Assembly (NCBI GenBank): GCA_025331435.1
Contig: JAIWNI010000063.1
Location: 62,001 to 126,000 of the forward strand
Source: Choanephora cucurbitarum
Lineage: Eukaryota > Mucoromycota > Mucoromycetes > Mucorales > Choanephoraceae
Direction of reading: 5' to 3'
Length of the DNA: 64,000 nucleotides
In this document: positions 48,722-61,730 of the stretch, piece after piece
How positions within the stretch are numbered: position 1 is the first letter of the stretch
Layout: each line of letters begins with the position of its first letter
The notes under the pieces: generated by a model
The model's input: only the letters and a program-made list of their open reading frames with translations
Databases searched by the model: none
What the model was told of the DNA's origin: nothing
Translations under genes and position numbers: made by a program

Positions 48722-49669
48722 TTTCTAATGTAGGTTTCTTTTATCGTGAAAATGCAGGGTTGATAATAGCAAGTTGAAAAGAGAAAAAAAAAAAGTACGT
48801 CTATCTGAGTGAGAGCGGTATTCTTATGTGTCGAAATTCACTCTCAGTAGTAAAAAAAAAATAGTTCTTTCTATCACCACTCTGATTGGCCTATAGGCAA
48901 TCTCACGTCATCTTATCCTGATTGGCTTCATTTATCTCACCTTTGTTCAAAATTGCGATGTTTGACAGTAACAAGAAAAGGGACAACATAAACTGGTGAT
49001 ATATATTCGAAGATTTAGTTTGTTTCCGTCATTTTTTGTTTTGTTGATCTGAGTGCCTTTACCTGAAATTTTTCCTTTTTTCCTTCAGAATAGTGATACA
49101 TGTTATACAGCCAGTGAAAAAAGCATTCTAGTATGAAGAAAGATTAGGCAATACTTATCTAAGGGGTTTTCTCTGTGTTATCTAAGAAAAAGCTGTGTTT
49201 GGACCTACTTAATATGCTGATTGAACTCGGCTGTAGATTTGATTTCTGTCTTTTTTTTTTAGGTGTCTGCATGAAATTTATGCATTATTTCTTGAAAGAG
49301 TTTTCTCGGAGCATATTGTTCGTAGGCCAAAGACTGATAATCTGCGTAAACAAAAGCCTAGCTTTAAAGGAGCTTTTCAGTTTGACTTGCCTATGGTGAC
49401 AAACAATTCATTAAAAGCAAGGGCTTCTATGACTTTACTTCAGTTCAAAGAGTCTGCATTGAATACCATTGTTTTCTTTTTCTGAAGTATATACGAAAAA
49501 AAAAAAGGTTATTCGTTTGGTCCATCAAAGTCTTTTAAACGAGAAAGTTACACAAAATGGCTCAAATTAGCTGAAATTTCTCTAACAACTTTAATTAGAA
49601 AATAAAGAAAAAAAGCCAAGCTTTTCTTTTTTTATATTTAGAAACTTTCGCCTTGATAAAGATCTCAGC
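48722..49669. other. divergent intergenic region
   Basis: This 948-bp gap separates MAS2 (-) and the Env7-like kinase (+). Two ATTGG (inverted CCAAT) boxes at 48885-48889 and 48921-48925 lie about 165-205 bp upstream of MAS2, a position suited to HAP-complex control of a mitochondrial gene. A short open frame at 49175-49399 is not gene-like. Confidence 0.5.
48885..48925 (-). promoter_or_regulatory. paired CCAAT boxes upstream of MAS2
   Basis: CTGATTGGC occurs twice (cores 48885-48889 and 48921-48925), giving CCAAT on the coding strand of MAS2. The HAP/NF-Y complex controls many mitochondrial genes in fungi; its action here is inferred. Confidence 0.45.
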
Positions 49670-51032
49670 ATGACATCACCTTTGGCTTCTGTCCTTGACT
49701 TATTCTCATCTTTTGTTGGATGCTGTATACCCAGTTCGAATCTCAGTATTAACGGTAAAGCTTATAGAATCGTAAAGCTTCTCGGAGAAGGGTAAAGGAG
49801 AAGTAAAAGCGAACGTCTACAAACAACTCATCACTCTCTTTTCCGTATGCAGTGGATTTTCTTTTGTTTATCTAGCTCAGGATGGATCAGGCAACTTGTA
49901 CGCGATGAAAAAGATTCGTTGTACCTTAGGCACTGAAGAAGCAGAACTTGCACAAAAGGAAGTAGATATCTATCAGCTATTTTCACATCCAAACGTCATT
50001 CGAATGCTGGTAAGTCAATGATTATCTTGAACTATACAGTTGAATTCTAAAGAAACATGTGTCAAACAATCAGGATTCTTCCACTATCACCGAATCAGAT
50101 GGCAGTAAGACCATATATATCTTTTTACCGTATTATAAGGTAAGGGGTTGCCTTGTCTTCTGGAGATCATTAGAATGAACTAACATAGTATGCGATTTAA
50201 AGAGAGGCAATCTCCAAGATGTCATCAACAAGAACAATTTAAACAAAACACATTTTACAGAAGTTAATATGCTTCGCATCTTTCGACAAGTATGTATAGC
50301 TGTTCAATATTTACATACCTATAAGGCAAAAGGTGGAGCAAGAGTTATGTATGAACCCAGTCAGGTCATGTCTGCTGAAGAAGAAAGCAGACAGGATGAA
50401 GCATTACTGAATGGGCATCAAGAGCAACCATCAGGAGAACAGATCGAGACAGGCAAAAGAGGTGAAATTGTACCTTGGGCTCATCGTGATATCAAACCAG
50501 GGTAAAAAAAAAAAGAGAGAGAGAGAGCATAAAAAGAAAACGGCTTTCATTACTTATTCATTCTTCTAGTAATGTGCTTATGTCAGATGATGGAGAGACA
50601 CCTATCTTGATGGATTTTGGATCTGCTTGTCCTGCCCGTGTCTCTATTGAGACAAGACAAGATGCTTTACGACAACAGGATTTAGCAGCTGAACAATCGA
50701 CTATGCCTTATAGAGCACCAGAGCTGTTTGATGTCAAGACAGGTACGACTCTGGATGAAAAGGTGGATATCTGGTCCCTGGGCTGTACTCTTTATGCTAT
50801 GGCTTATGGATCATCTCCGTTTGAAGTGAATATGGATCAAGGTGGTTCTGTTGCTTTGGCTGTCTTGAACAACCAATACAAGTTTCCTCAAGACAGTCCA
50901 TATTCATCTGAACTGAATGAAGTGATTTCTTGGATGTTGACTGCCAATCCTGCTAGTCGACCTAATATTCATCAAGTCATTTCAAAGTTAGATCAATTAT
51001 TAGAGACATATCAAAATACTACTGAGGCATAA
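49670..51032 (+). CDS. ENV7: Env7/STK16-type Ser/Thr kinase
   Basis: Five exons (49670-49791, 49853-50009, 50074-50139, 50203-50501, 50570-51032) give 368 residues. Motifs: LGEGGFSFVYLA (G-loop across a splice), YAMKKIR, WAHRDIKPGNVL, LMDFGSA and RAPELF. The phrase PWAHRDIKPGNVL with the MDFGSAC follow-up is typical of the NAK-family STK16/Env7 kinases. N-terminal cysteines (GCCIP, residues 17-21) could be palmitoylated, matching the vacuole or Golgi membrane attachment known for this family. A hydrophilic insert of about 45 residues (AEEESRQDEALLN region) precedes the catalytic loop. Confidence 0.9.
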
Positions 51033-51145
51033 ACAGTATATACATATGTTTTATAATGCTTGTTCTTTCTCAAGATAGAAAGTTAGATCATATTTATTAT
51101 TCCAAAGAACTTTATACACACAAAAAAAAGAAGGAAAGATATTCA

Positions 51146-51922
51146 TTAGGTAGATGTTGTGGTTTTGAGTTGGTATTTAGATAGAAATGAAGAGGAAGAA
51201 GGGGATATGCTTGAAGAAGGAGAAGAATGATGATGATGAAGAGAGGGTATCGCATCAGATAAAGACGGCATGGCCTTATCAGATTTGTTAGAAGCAAGTC
51301 CAAGCATCATTAGAGATGTCAATAAAAGCTTTTCTTGTGTGGTTGTGTCTTGTGGAGAAGGCTTTTGAAGATTCATTATGGCCATGACAGACTCCATGGT
51401 TTTCATGATCTCTGTTGTCTGTGACAAAAGACTAGTGACATGATCTAATTCTTTTTGTAGTGTGTCTCTCTTGGCCTCTAACGTCTGTCGAATTGTAGAT
51501 GGAATGTTGGATAGCATAGTTTCAGTGTTCTGTGTATTTGAATGGATAGGAGAATGCTCAGTAGGGAGCATAGAATGATTATGAGTTGGTAAACTGAGTC
51601 GCTTTCTCGTAGGAGAAGAGGGAGCAATCGATCTTGGTGGTGGTGCATTTTCAATGACGACCAATCGTTGAGGTAAACTGTTGAATCTCTTGCGTCTCTT
51701 GATCACATTTCTTTTCATTGTGATTGGCCTTTGTACGTTATGTAGCTTGTAATAGAGCCCGCATGCATTACAGATTGTGTTGCCTGTTTCATTTCTGCGC
51801 CAAAGAGGTGTTGTAGTGGTTTCACAATTAGAGCACTTGATGACAGGCGGGTTCCAGCGAATGTTATTCTGTTGCCAGCATTGACGACATCCTTGGCAGT
51901 TATTTGAATGAGTTTCTTTCAT
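51146..51922 (-). CDS. GATA-type zinc finger transcription factor
   Basis: An intronless frame of 258 residues. One GATA finger has Cys at 30, 33, 51 and 54 (CX2CX17CX2C) with [20 protein letters not shown], then the basic tail [11 protein letters not shown] that contacts DNA. Upstream there is an extra CX2CX2C cluster (Cys 9, 12, 15). The C terminus is Ser/His-rich after a predicted coiled coil ([20 protein letters not shown]). Single-finger CX17C GATA factors in fungi regulate nitrogen use, siderophores or development; which applies here cannot be told. It converges on the Env7-like gene with 113 bp between. Confidence 0.9.
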   Translation of the reverse strand: MKETHSNNCQGCRQCWQQNNIRWNPPVIKCSNCETTTTPLWRRNETGNTICNACGLYYKLHNVQRPITMKRNVIKRRKRFNSLPQRLVVIENAPPPRSIAPSSPTRKRLSLPTHNHSMLPTEHSPIHSNTQNTETMLSNIPSTIRQTLEAKRDTLQKELDHVTSLLSQTTEIMKTMESVMAIMNLQKPSPQDTTTQEKLLLTSLMMLGLASNKSDKAMPSLSDAIPSLHHHHSSPSSSISPSSSSFLSKYQLKTTTST

Positions 51923-52831
51923 GATGATAGACTCAGTGTATCTGGTTTGATACTAAAAAAAAAAAGAAATAAAAAAAAAGTAAAACTGGAGTCGTTCTCT
52001 TCTTTTATAGAAGGATAAATGATAAGCAAACAATAAAAATGATAAGATATAGTCTATTCGATATTGGATAAGACGGGGTTTATCTATTTGGCTTTTAGAA
52101 AAACTCTCCACACTTATTTGACTGATAAAGACGGGTGTAACCTAATCTTGTTTTGGAAGCGTGCGACAGTTTGGGTTTCTTATCTTTACTGCTCTAATAC
52201 TAGACTTCTACCACAATTGCAGAAAAATTATTTGTATCCAATCAACTGACTACTTTTCATGCTACGACTTCATATACTTGAAGAATAAACCAAGACAAAT
52301 AAAAAGAAAGAAAGAAAGAAAAAGACCGTAAAGTGATGACAAAATTTTAATGAGAAATCACGCCTTGAGCAGATAGCGTAATAATTCTTATTGAATCGTA
52401 TAGGATGCAGTGAAAATGTCAAAGCTAAATAAGGCTATTTGTGTTGTGTTTGGTAACAGATAAGCAAAGCTAGGTCCTGACATAGCCGATATGGTAAGAA
52501 TCGCATTTTTTGTTTATTTTGAATGAATTGTTGTTTCATAAAGCAGGAATTGCTGTATGGTGAAGAAAATCCTTCTGTTGTATAGTACGAAAACATCACT
52601 GTTTTCTCTATTGAATCACTTCTTACTATACTGATAATCCCATGAAAGATATCAAAAGGAATGATTAACGTGAGAAAAAGCGTAGAGTGATAGAAAGAAG
52701 ATAAGATTACGTGGGGGGTAAAGAAAACAAACACTAGGCTACTTGAGTCCTCTTTATCTTGCACTAAACAATAGTCTTTGTAGCATGATCGTACATAATG
52801 ATTTATTATTATAATACAAAAATCTGATATT
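51923..52831. other. intergenic region
   Basis: A 909-bp gap upstream of the GATA gene. It is AT-rich with a short (GAAA)n tract near 52303. An open frame at 52435-52764 (-) is low in coding features. No RNA gene was recognised. Confidence 0.45.
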
Positions 52832-53566
52832 CTAAGCCCAAGAAAGCAACAAGAAACTTGCTAACAAGATAAGTACACTCAAAGGAACACTCTTCAAAGA
52901 TAATCCTGCATCTGTTGGTTCTGGCTTAGGGTAATGGCCGTCCGAAGATCCTCCTCCTCCTGGTGGTCTCACAGTACCTTTACAACACAATGAATGAGTA
53001 AATGTCTAAAAAAAAACTGTTGCCATTTTACCTGTTGGAGAGGCGAAGATACGAATGTTTCCAGAAACACAATGATAAGGTGCTTCACCTAATGTCATGT
53101 AATCTATCAACGTACTTGAGATCAATCAATGGTACTTCTTAATGGGGGGATAAATATCGTATTTCTTACAAGCGCCTGAAGGAGCCAAATAGTTTGGTAA
53201 GTCCACCAAGATATGACCATCCGATGTGGCTACATCTTGAGCAATAATGACAGGTGTTTTATCTGCTCCATCTGACTGTACCAGGTAAATGGTTGGGAAT
53301 TTGTCTGTATGCGAATTTGACCTATATTAGGGTTCAGCGAATAAGTACGGAATGGCATATACTCATGTTTGTTACCAAGCAATCTTCATTTTTTCACCAG
53401 CAGTTACAATGGTGTTACTAATTGGATTTACCACTAAAGGGAAATCTATTTAATGCCAGTCAATAAATCAATTTCTAATTTCTTTACCTATACAATCTTC
53501 ATCTGTATTAAATTGTGCTTTTACAGAGATTAAAGTCATAACTAAAAATACAAATTGTTTCATCAT
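52832..53566 (-). CDS. Kre9/Knh1-like GPI-anchored surface protein
   Basis: Five short exons (53566-53488, 53445-53376, 53321-53170, 53103-53032, 52977-52832) give 172 residues. The N terminus (MMKQFVFLVMTLISVKAQ) is a signal peptide. The middle fits the Ig-like Kre9/Knh1 family (PFAM 10342): FPLVVNPISNTIVTAGEKMKIAW, then TIYLVQSDG and GHILVDLPNYLAPSGAYY. A Gly/Ser linker is followed by a hydrophobic C-terminal tail (LSVLILLASFLLLSWA) preceded by small residues, as in a GPI signal. The product is likely at the cell wall or plasma membrane. All exon phases match exactly. Confidence 0.8.
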
Positions 53567-53791
53567 TTTTTTTTATAAAAGTTTTTATTATTATTGTCAA
53601 CAAAAGAAAAAGAAAACTCGAATTTGGATCACTCTACTAATTTATAGATTTTAGGTGAATAATAAGGAACAAACATGGAAATAAATTTTCGAAACATTTT
53701 CTCTCTTTCTCTTTAGATGCATGACGGCGTGAGTCGATCTTTCTTATGAAATAGAATAGCAATTTATGATACAAACAATATATATTTTTTT

Positions 53792-55619
<1,828 letters not shown>

Positions 55620-55729
55620 TTTGAAATAATTTAGAAATAAAAAAAAATAACAAAAGAATGATGTGTAGAAAGAGGATAGCCAACCTATTAAAAGACCGCT
55701 GTTTTCTGACTTTATTATATTTCTCAATC

Positions 55730-56787
55730 TTAACAATGCATTTGAACATAATAATCAACATCCAATTGGTGATCTTGGAATGGAATGGAAGAGAAGTCGT
55801 TGTCTACAGTAAGGTCTGATTCAGGCTCCAGGTCACTATAGTCAAATTCTATAAGAATACGTTAGCTATCATTCTCTTTAAATCATGCTTTCTATGTACC
55901 ATCAACTACAAATGGGTTTACTTCTTCTTCAACATCAATCCAATCATCTCTCTGATAAGACAACTTTTGATAGCGACTGAATTCATAAGCATCTTGATCA
56001 GCAAATGGACTGAAGCCAGATAGATCAACAATACAGCTTGGATCAGGACCATAAGGGATTTCTAGAAACACTGTTTGAATATCGCTCATCTTATCTTGCC
56101 TGTTCTATACCTTTTTCTTTAGGTGGAGCATATTCAACCGTTGTCATATCTTCTTCTTCTTCTGTTACTTCCTCTTGTTCTTGAGTGACTGTTTCTTTCA
56201 TCTGGTCAAAGCGTCTTTCCATCATTGGCTCTGGTTCTACAAAAGCAGGTTCCTTATTGTACTCTCGAACAGAACTATCCAATCCACTGAAATCAAGATC
56301 CAATCCAACAGGTGACCATTCAATCTCTTCAATTGTGTGTTAAATAAGCTTAATGTACGTACTCGCTGTCTATTACCTTCTTCACGACGACGATAGGTGC
56401 GTTCTACTGTATGATGTTTCTTGGTCTGTGCTTCTTCTTGGTTAACTTGAGAGGAGGAATACTATTAGAATGGATATCTTGAAGGTTGTTTCTGGTTTAC
56501 CTAGTGTTCTCTTTTGAGGTACTGTCTTGTTGTCCTTGAATATTTGGAATTCTAAGAGAAAAGACCAGTAGATTGTTACTGAAATCTGTTTAATGTATAT
56601 TGAATCTATGTTTACTCTGCTTAGCGTTGAGGTTCGTCATCTTTTGATCTCTCTGGTTTGTCTTGAGTGATAAGGCAGGTGAAGCATTTCTCATGAATGA
56701 CTTGTTGGGTGAGCCCAATTGCTTCATACTGGACTTGTTCTGATCCTCTACATCATTCTCATTCACTTTTGTCCTCTTTCTTATCAT
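55730..56787 (-). CDS. acidic, securin-like protein (tentative)
   Basis: Six exons (56787-56616, 56551-56501, 56445-56377, 56326-56111, 56061-55900, 55848-55730) give 262 residues. The N terminus is basic; the rest is acidic and Pro-rich. The block MTTVEYAPPKEKEIPYGPD with a following VDLSGFSPF resembles the separase-binding signature of fungal securins (IEYxPP then LP), and EIEWSPVGLDLDF is a similar upstream block. A destruction-box-like RTLVNQEEA lies at about residue 73; no KEN box is seen. Securins inhibit separase until anaphase. The gene lies 110 bp upstream of SRP54. The assignment is inference; the exon model closes in frame (one intron end could be 9 nt shorter). Confidence 0.5.
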
Positions 56788-57108
56788 TCTTGATATTTAA
56801 TTTTTTTATAAAAAGAAAAAATCAGTAGTATTTTTAAAGCAAGGAAATATAGGGAGTAAGCTCAAACTTTACAAAAAAGTCACGAATAAAAAATTACACT
56901 TGTCAATAGGCTTATGCATCCTCTATAAGCATATATATATTCTCTCTCTCTCTCTAAGGACATGCTTGAATTGAGCAAGCGTCTCTCTTTCTCTTTTTCC
57001 AAAAATGGCAAAGAAATTGGAACCTTACTCAATTTCCTGTCTCTCTCTCTTTTTTTTTATCTGGCTAATTTTTTATTTTGGTGTTGTGTTATTACTTATG
57101 CTTAAAGC
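56788..57108. other. divergent promoter region
   Basis: A 321-bp gap between the securin-like gene (-) and PIG-M (+). It contains (CT)n tracts near 56942-56955 and 57044 and poly-T runs. No other feature. Confidence 0.45.
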
Positions 57109-58525
57109 ATGAATACTTTTTTAACATTTAAACACCTTTGTGTTTCAGCACTTGTTTTACGTCTCATATTACTTGCATACGGTGAATACCAAGATGCTTA
57201 TTTTACTGTCAAATACACGGATATAGACTATGTTGTCTTTACAGATGCTGCTCGATACATCACACAAGGACAATCCCCTTACCTTCGAGATACCTATCGC
57301 TATACACCATTACTGGCTATGTTGATGACACCTAATATCTATTGGTTCTATTCATTTGGTAAATGCTTATTTGCCCTATCTGATCTAGTGGTAGGCTACC
57401 TGATCCACCAGATCTTGGTGATGAGAGGTATGCCTTCCAAGTCAGCACTTAAATATGATGCTCTCTGGCTACTGAATCCTATGGTTGCCAACATCTCTAC
57501 CCGAGGTAACGCTGAATCCCTCTTGGGTGTCATGGTCTTGGGCACACTCTACCTGATCCTCACCAAGCGATTCTTTTCTGGCTGTTGTCTGTTTGGTTTG
57601 GCTGTTCATTTCAAGATATACCCTGTTATCTATGCAGTTCCTTTACTTGTCTTGCTGGACGAGCAAGTCTATCGCTTACCCTACCTTTATTTCTTCCATA
57701 GACACTCTTCTGATGGTTGGATCACACCTTTGCGTCTCTTGTTTGGTCTCACGAGTGGCCTTGTCTTCTTTGTTTTGACAGGTCTTATGTATCAAAGGTA
57801 AACTGACTGAATATAGCTTATATCGCATGATAGCTTAAACAGCCCAATAGTTATGGACAACCCTTCCTTCAGCATACTTATCTTTATCATGTAACACGAC
57901 AAGATCATCGACATAATTTCTCACTCTGGTTCTATCAAATGTACTTGACTATCCATCAATCACACTCTTGGATGGGTCTTTTGGCTTTTATACCTCAATT
58001 GGGATTAGTGACATGGATTGGGATTGGCTTTGGAAAGGACATCTTGTTTGCTTGTTTCTTACAGACCTTTTTGTTTGTCACTTTTAACAAGGTCATTACA
58101 TCTCAAGTAAGTAGTACATAGTTAGTATAATAAGTTTGTATTGATCTTTTTCAAAAGTATTTTATGTGGTATATCTGTCTTTTCCCACTTGTATTGCCTT
58201 CTTCAAGAATCAAATTTAGATGGAAAGGATTGAGCATGTTGATAGCCTGGGCAGCAGGACAGGTAAAGTCAATTAGGAATAAAGAAGAGAAGAAAGAGAC
58301 TGATGGAGTCTATAGGCATGTTGGTTATATTATGCTTATGGATTAGAATTCTTGGGTCAAAATACCTTTCTGTCACTTTGGGCAGCAGGTGTTGTGTTCT
58401 TTGTGATCAATTGTTGGATTATAGTAGAGTTCATCTATCAGCATCATTACGAGCCTATCTATGGATCCAGCGGGAGAGTCAGATGGGTTTGGGGTATGGG
58501 TGATCCTGGTACCAAGCGATTATAA
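57109..58525 (+). CDS. GPI14: GPI mannosyltransferase I (PIG-M/Gpi14)
   Basis: Four exons (57109-57797, 57851-58106, 58158-58262, 58316-58525) give 419 residues. The lumenal loop has the metal-binding DxD motif in KYTDIDYVVFTDAARY, and SPYLRDTYRYTPLLAMLMTPN follows as in PIG-M. About ten hydrophobic helices are visible, and YLYHVTRQDHRHNFS is the conserved second loop. The enzyme transfers the first mannose from dolichol-phosphate mannose to the GPI precursor at the ER. The start at 57109 is the first ATG and leads straight into a membrane helix. Confidence 0.93.
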
Positions 58526-58823
58526 ATAAAAGGAAATATGATTCCTCGGGAAGTATCGGGGTTTCCGTTTGTATGATTGAAATCCCGACAATAAGCTTTC
58601 CTCGGAAGCAGAAGTCTTCTCAACAAACGATCTTGTTGATAGAGTTCGAAGTTCAATGGTTACTGATTGGTTACATCGGAGCTTATGTAAACACATATTG
58701 ACAAATAACAAGGACCCTTTTTTTTTTTTGGTTATTCCTCGCTTTCACTTTCCATTTTCTTTTTTTTTTCTCTCTTTTTTTTTAATTGCCTTCAGAAAGA
58801 AAGCAAAAGAAAAGAAGAGGTTT
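58526..58823. other. intergenic region with hairpin
   Basis: Short gap between PIG-M and the second Zn2Cys6 gene. An inverted repeat (TCGGGGTTTC at 58557-58566, GAAATCCCGA at 58579-58588) could form a 10-bp stem with one G-U pair. Poly-T runs follow before the next ATG. Confidence 0.45.
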
Positions 58824-60781
58824 ATGAGTCAAAGTCAAACAACAGAAGAAAAGTTGTCATCTCCAAAAGAAAAGAGATTCAAAGTTTCTAAAGCGTGTGC
58901 TAACTGTCGTTTAAAGAAAATCAAAGTAAAGAGAATCTGATGATAATTTAGCGAGATTAAAATAGAAGTTTAATCTATCATTCTATAGTGTGATGGACTA
59001 CAGCCATGTATGCAGGTAAGTGGTATTAAGCTGTGTTTGATTCAAGTAGGTAAACTTACTTGCTTTTTTCTAGTGTAAAGGTAAAGACTAGATAGAACAG
59101 AAAGATGTTTCTCAGTAACCAAAACAATTCTTAATCAGTGAGAAGAAAGCATTGTTCATTTACTAGAACAGATCTTCAGTCAAATGATGAACATTCAATA
59201 CTAGAGAATTCAATCAGTGACAGGGCAAAACTAGCAGATATCTCAAGCAGAATAGACAAACTCAGTATGACTTCACCTGGTCAAGGTAAAGAAGGTCGAT
59301 GGTTGGTCGATATCAATTTACTGTTTCATGGTGATAATACCATCAAGACCAGAAAAACCACAAGTGGTGTTCATGACACCATTGACACAGACATGATCAA
59401 CCTGTTCTTTGAGCACAAATACAACATTTTCCCTATCATTCAAAAGTCCATCTTCTATCGCCTATTAGAACACCAAGATCCACTGATCACACCTTGTCTT
59501 CTCTACAGTATCTATTGTCATGGTGCTCAATACAAGAATATGGCAAAAGCAGATGACTACTATCAGAAGGCAGAGATCCTTGTGAGAGAGTCACTACGGA
59601 GACCTTCGATCGGTACTGTCATCTCTCTTTCACTACTCTCAATGTACGAATCCAACGGGAGTTCTACAGGATCAGGCATCAACAATGGCCTATCGCGTAT
59701 CTACCGAGACATGGCCTGTCGCTTATGTTACGATCTTAAACTCCATAAACGATGTAGTTCAAACAATGCAGTTGTCACACTGGATGAGATGGAATTAAGA
59801 AAGAGAGCCTATTGGGTCTGTTATTGTATGGACAAGGTCAACAGCATGCTTACGGGTAAGCCATGTCTGCTTTCCTTACGCGATGCTGATATCGATATGC
59901 CCACTGTCCTCAGCACAGGCGATCCAAATGAACTGGATATCAACCGTTGCTTTTTAGAACACATTCGACTGATGAAGATTGGTGAACAGGCTCTTTTGGT
60001 GGACATACCTGAGCATCAGGCAGGTACTGCACGGCCACCTGAAAATGAGCAACAGGTACTGGCATTGGATCATTATCTCTCTATCTGGTTTGATCAATTA
60101 CCGCCTATTCTAAAACATTTACCGCTTCAAGAAGGTGGCTTGATGGAACCCTTTGTGGTTCATATGCGCCTTGCCTATTGTTTTACTGCCATCTTTGTTC
60201 TACAGCCCATCACCTTCATCTCTTCCTCTTGTTCCCCAGATTCTAAACATATTCAACAACGGTGTCGCACAGTGGCTAACGAGATTACCTGTCTGGGTTA
60301 TGCCATGGTCCATCAACCCAACACAATCTTATCGTTCACTCTCTTGGCTCAAGTGTTGATGGCAGCCATTCGAGTGCATATCATGGATTGTGCTGATGAG
60401 AATCTGGCATTGGCTGAAGAAGCACGCTTCATGTTTCAACAGTCCCTAAGGGCTCTAAAGGGTATTCTACAGTTCCGTATTGTTCCTTATATCTTTGAAT
60501 TTATTGCAACAATCGAAAAGGCACTGAGAGATGCTGATACAGGTGATAGTTGTACTCGAAACAGTAGCCCCAAAGTGCATATGCTATCACCCATCTATCC
60601 AAAACCAACCTCTGCTGAACAAGATCGTCTGTTGAGTGGATTCTCTCAGAATCGATTCTATCAACCTATACCCTTATCAGAAGAAAGCAGTATTGATCCA
60701 TCTTCTTCAAGGTCTGTCTATGATTTAGAACATGCTTTCTCTTCCACAGGGATTCAATCCTGGCAAGAAGATAGGTTATAG
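58824..60781 (+). CDS. Zn2Cys6 fungal transcription factor
   Basis: Four exons (58824-58925, 58989-59015, 59074-59080, 59139-60781) give 592 residues. The zinc cluster has Cys at 25, 28, 35, 41, 44 and 51 (CX2CX6CX5CX2CX6C). Exons 2 and 3 of 27 and 7 nt encode only its second half, so three introns lie within or at the zinc cluster. The body is a fungal_trans domain (FEHKYNIFPIIQKSIFYRLL, RAYWVCYCMDKVNSMLTGKP, HPPENEQQ-like loop, FDQLPPILKHLPL). The C terminus is Ser/Pro-rich. Target genes are unknown. The stop lies only 15 bp from that of RRP46 on the other strand. Confidence 0.88.
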
Positions 60782-60796
60782 TAATAAAGTTTTTAT

Positions 60797-61651
60797 TTAC
60801 AAATGACCTTCTGTCTGTTGGTGTTCCTTTTCCTTTTTTGATTCTACTGCCATTCTCAAGAATTGATGTACTTTCTCTACAGCATCAAAACAAAGGTCAT
60901 GACATGAAAAATACTAAAAGAGAGGATTGAGATAAGGTTTGCTTATTGTCTGTATTAAGCTTACTTCTTCTTCACTAAAGACACCTTCTGAATCAGACAA
61001 TAAAACATAAGGTGTTGTATGTAAATTATCAAAGGAGAAAGTATGTAATGATTTGGCATGCTATAATCCATCATGAGTTTCCTATTCGTGAAGAGGGAAC
61101 AAAGCTTACCTCTAATTCAGCAGCCACAGGATCTAGCACCAATTCACCTGTTGTGTTATGAATCATGGCTGTAATGGCAGCTGACATGTGCTTCATAGGA
61201 ATACCAGCGTCTAATAAAGCTAAAGTGATGGCATTGACAGAAGCAGCCAAGACAGCACCATCATCCTTGATGATCTGAATGACGATCTGGACTAGTGTAC
61301 GAGGCATCATACCACCAAGGATGATAGGTTCAAACGCAGTACGTAAAACACTTTCCATTAACTTTTCTTTTGTTGAAGGTACACCTTTAGCAGGTCTGAC
61401 AATCACTTCTACTGTTGCTTCGTCTAGTTTCTCGTCACGGATCTGAACTTCCATTGGACCTGATACGGAACACATGACAGAAGTAGCACCTTTTAAAGAA
61501 ATAAAGCAATAAGTCTTACACATGGCTATACGATCTTTTATTCTATTTTACCAAACTCAAACTTGGATGAGCCATCAGCTCTATTCAGAATATTTTGAGA
61601 AGCAGAAAAGGCTCGAAGTTGAGCATTATCAGTACGTCTATCAGGTCTCAT
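60797..61651 (-). CDS. RRP46: exosome subunit Rrp46 (RNase PH fold)
   Basis: Four exons (61651-61552, 61489-61110, 61060-60965, 60913-60797) give 230 residues. The RNase PH fold begins RPDRRTDNAQLRAFS and continues GATSVMCSVSGPMEVQIRDE, ATVEVIVRPAKG, PRTLVQIVIQIIKDDG and LALLDAGIPMKHM. This pattern fits Rrp46/EXOSC5, a structural ring subunit of the RNA exosome that degrades and trims RNA. The phosphate and catalytic residues of bacterial RNase PH are not conserved, as usual for the ring. Choline kinase lies 79 bp upstream on the same strand. Confidence 0.9.
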
Positions 61652-61730
61652 AATGACAAGAAAACAAAAGGCGTGTCAATAGTATATATATTTTTTAAAA
61701 AAAAAGCAAAAAAAAAGGACTCTAAATTTT

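Noticed and set aside
49729..49745. tRNA B-box-like string (AGTTCGAATCTC)
   Set aside because: It lies inside exon 1 of the Env7-like kinase and has no A box or cloverleaf around it.
52435..52764. 109-codon minus-strand frame
   Set aside because: Hydrophobic and compositionally AT-driven; no domain and no promoter-like context.
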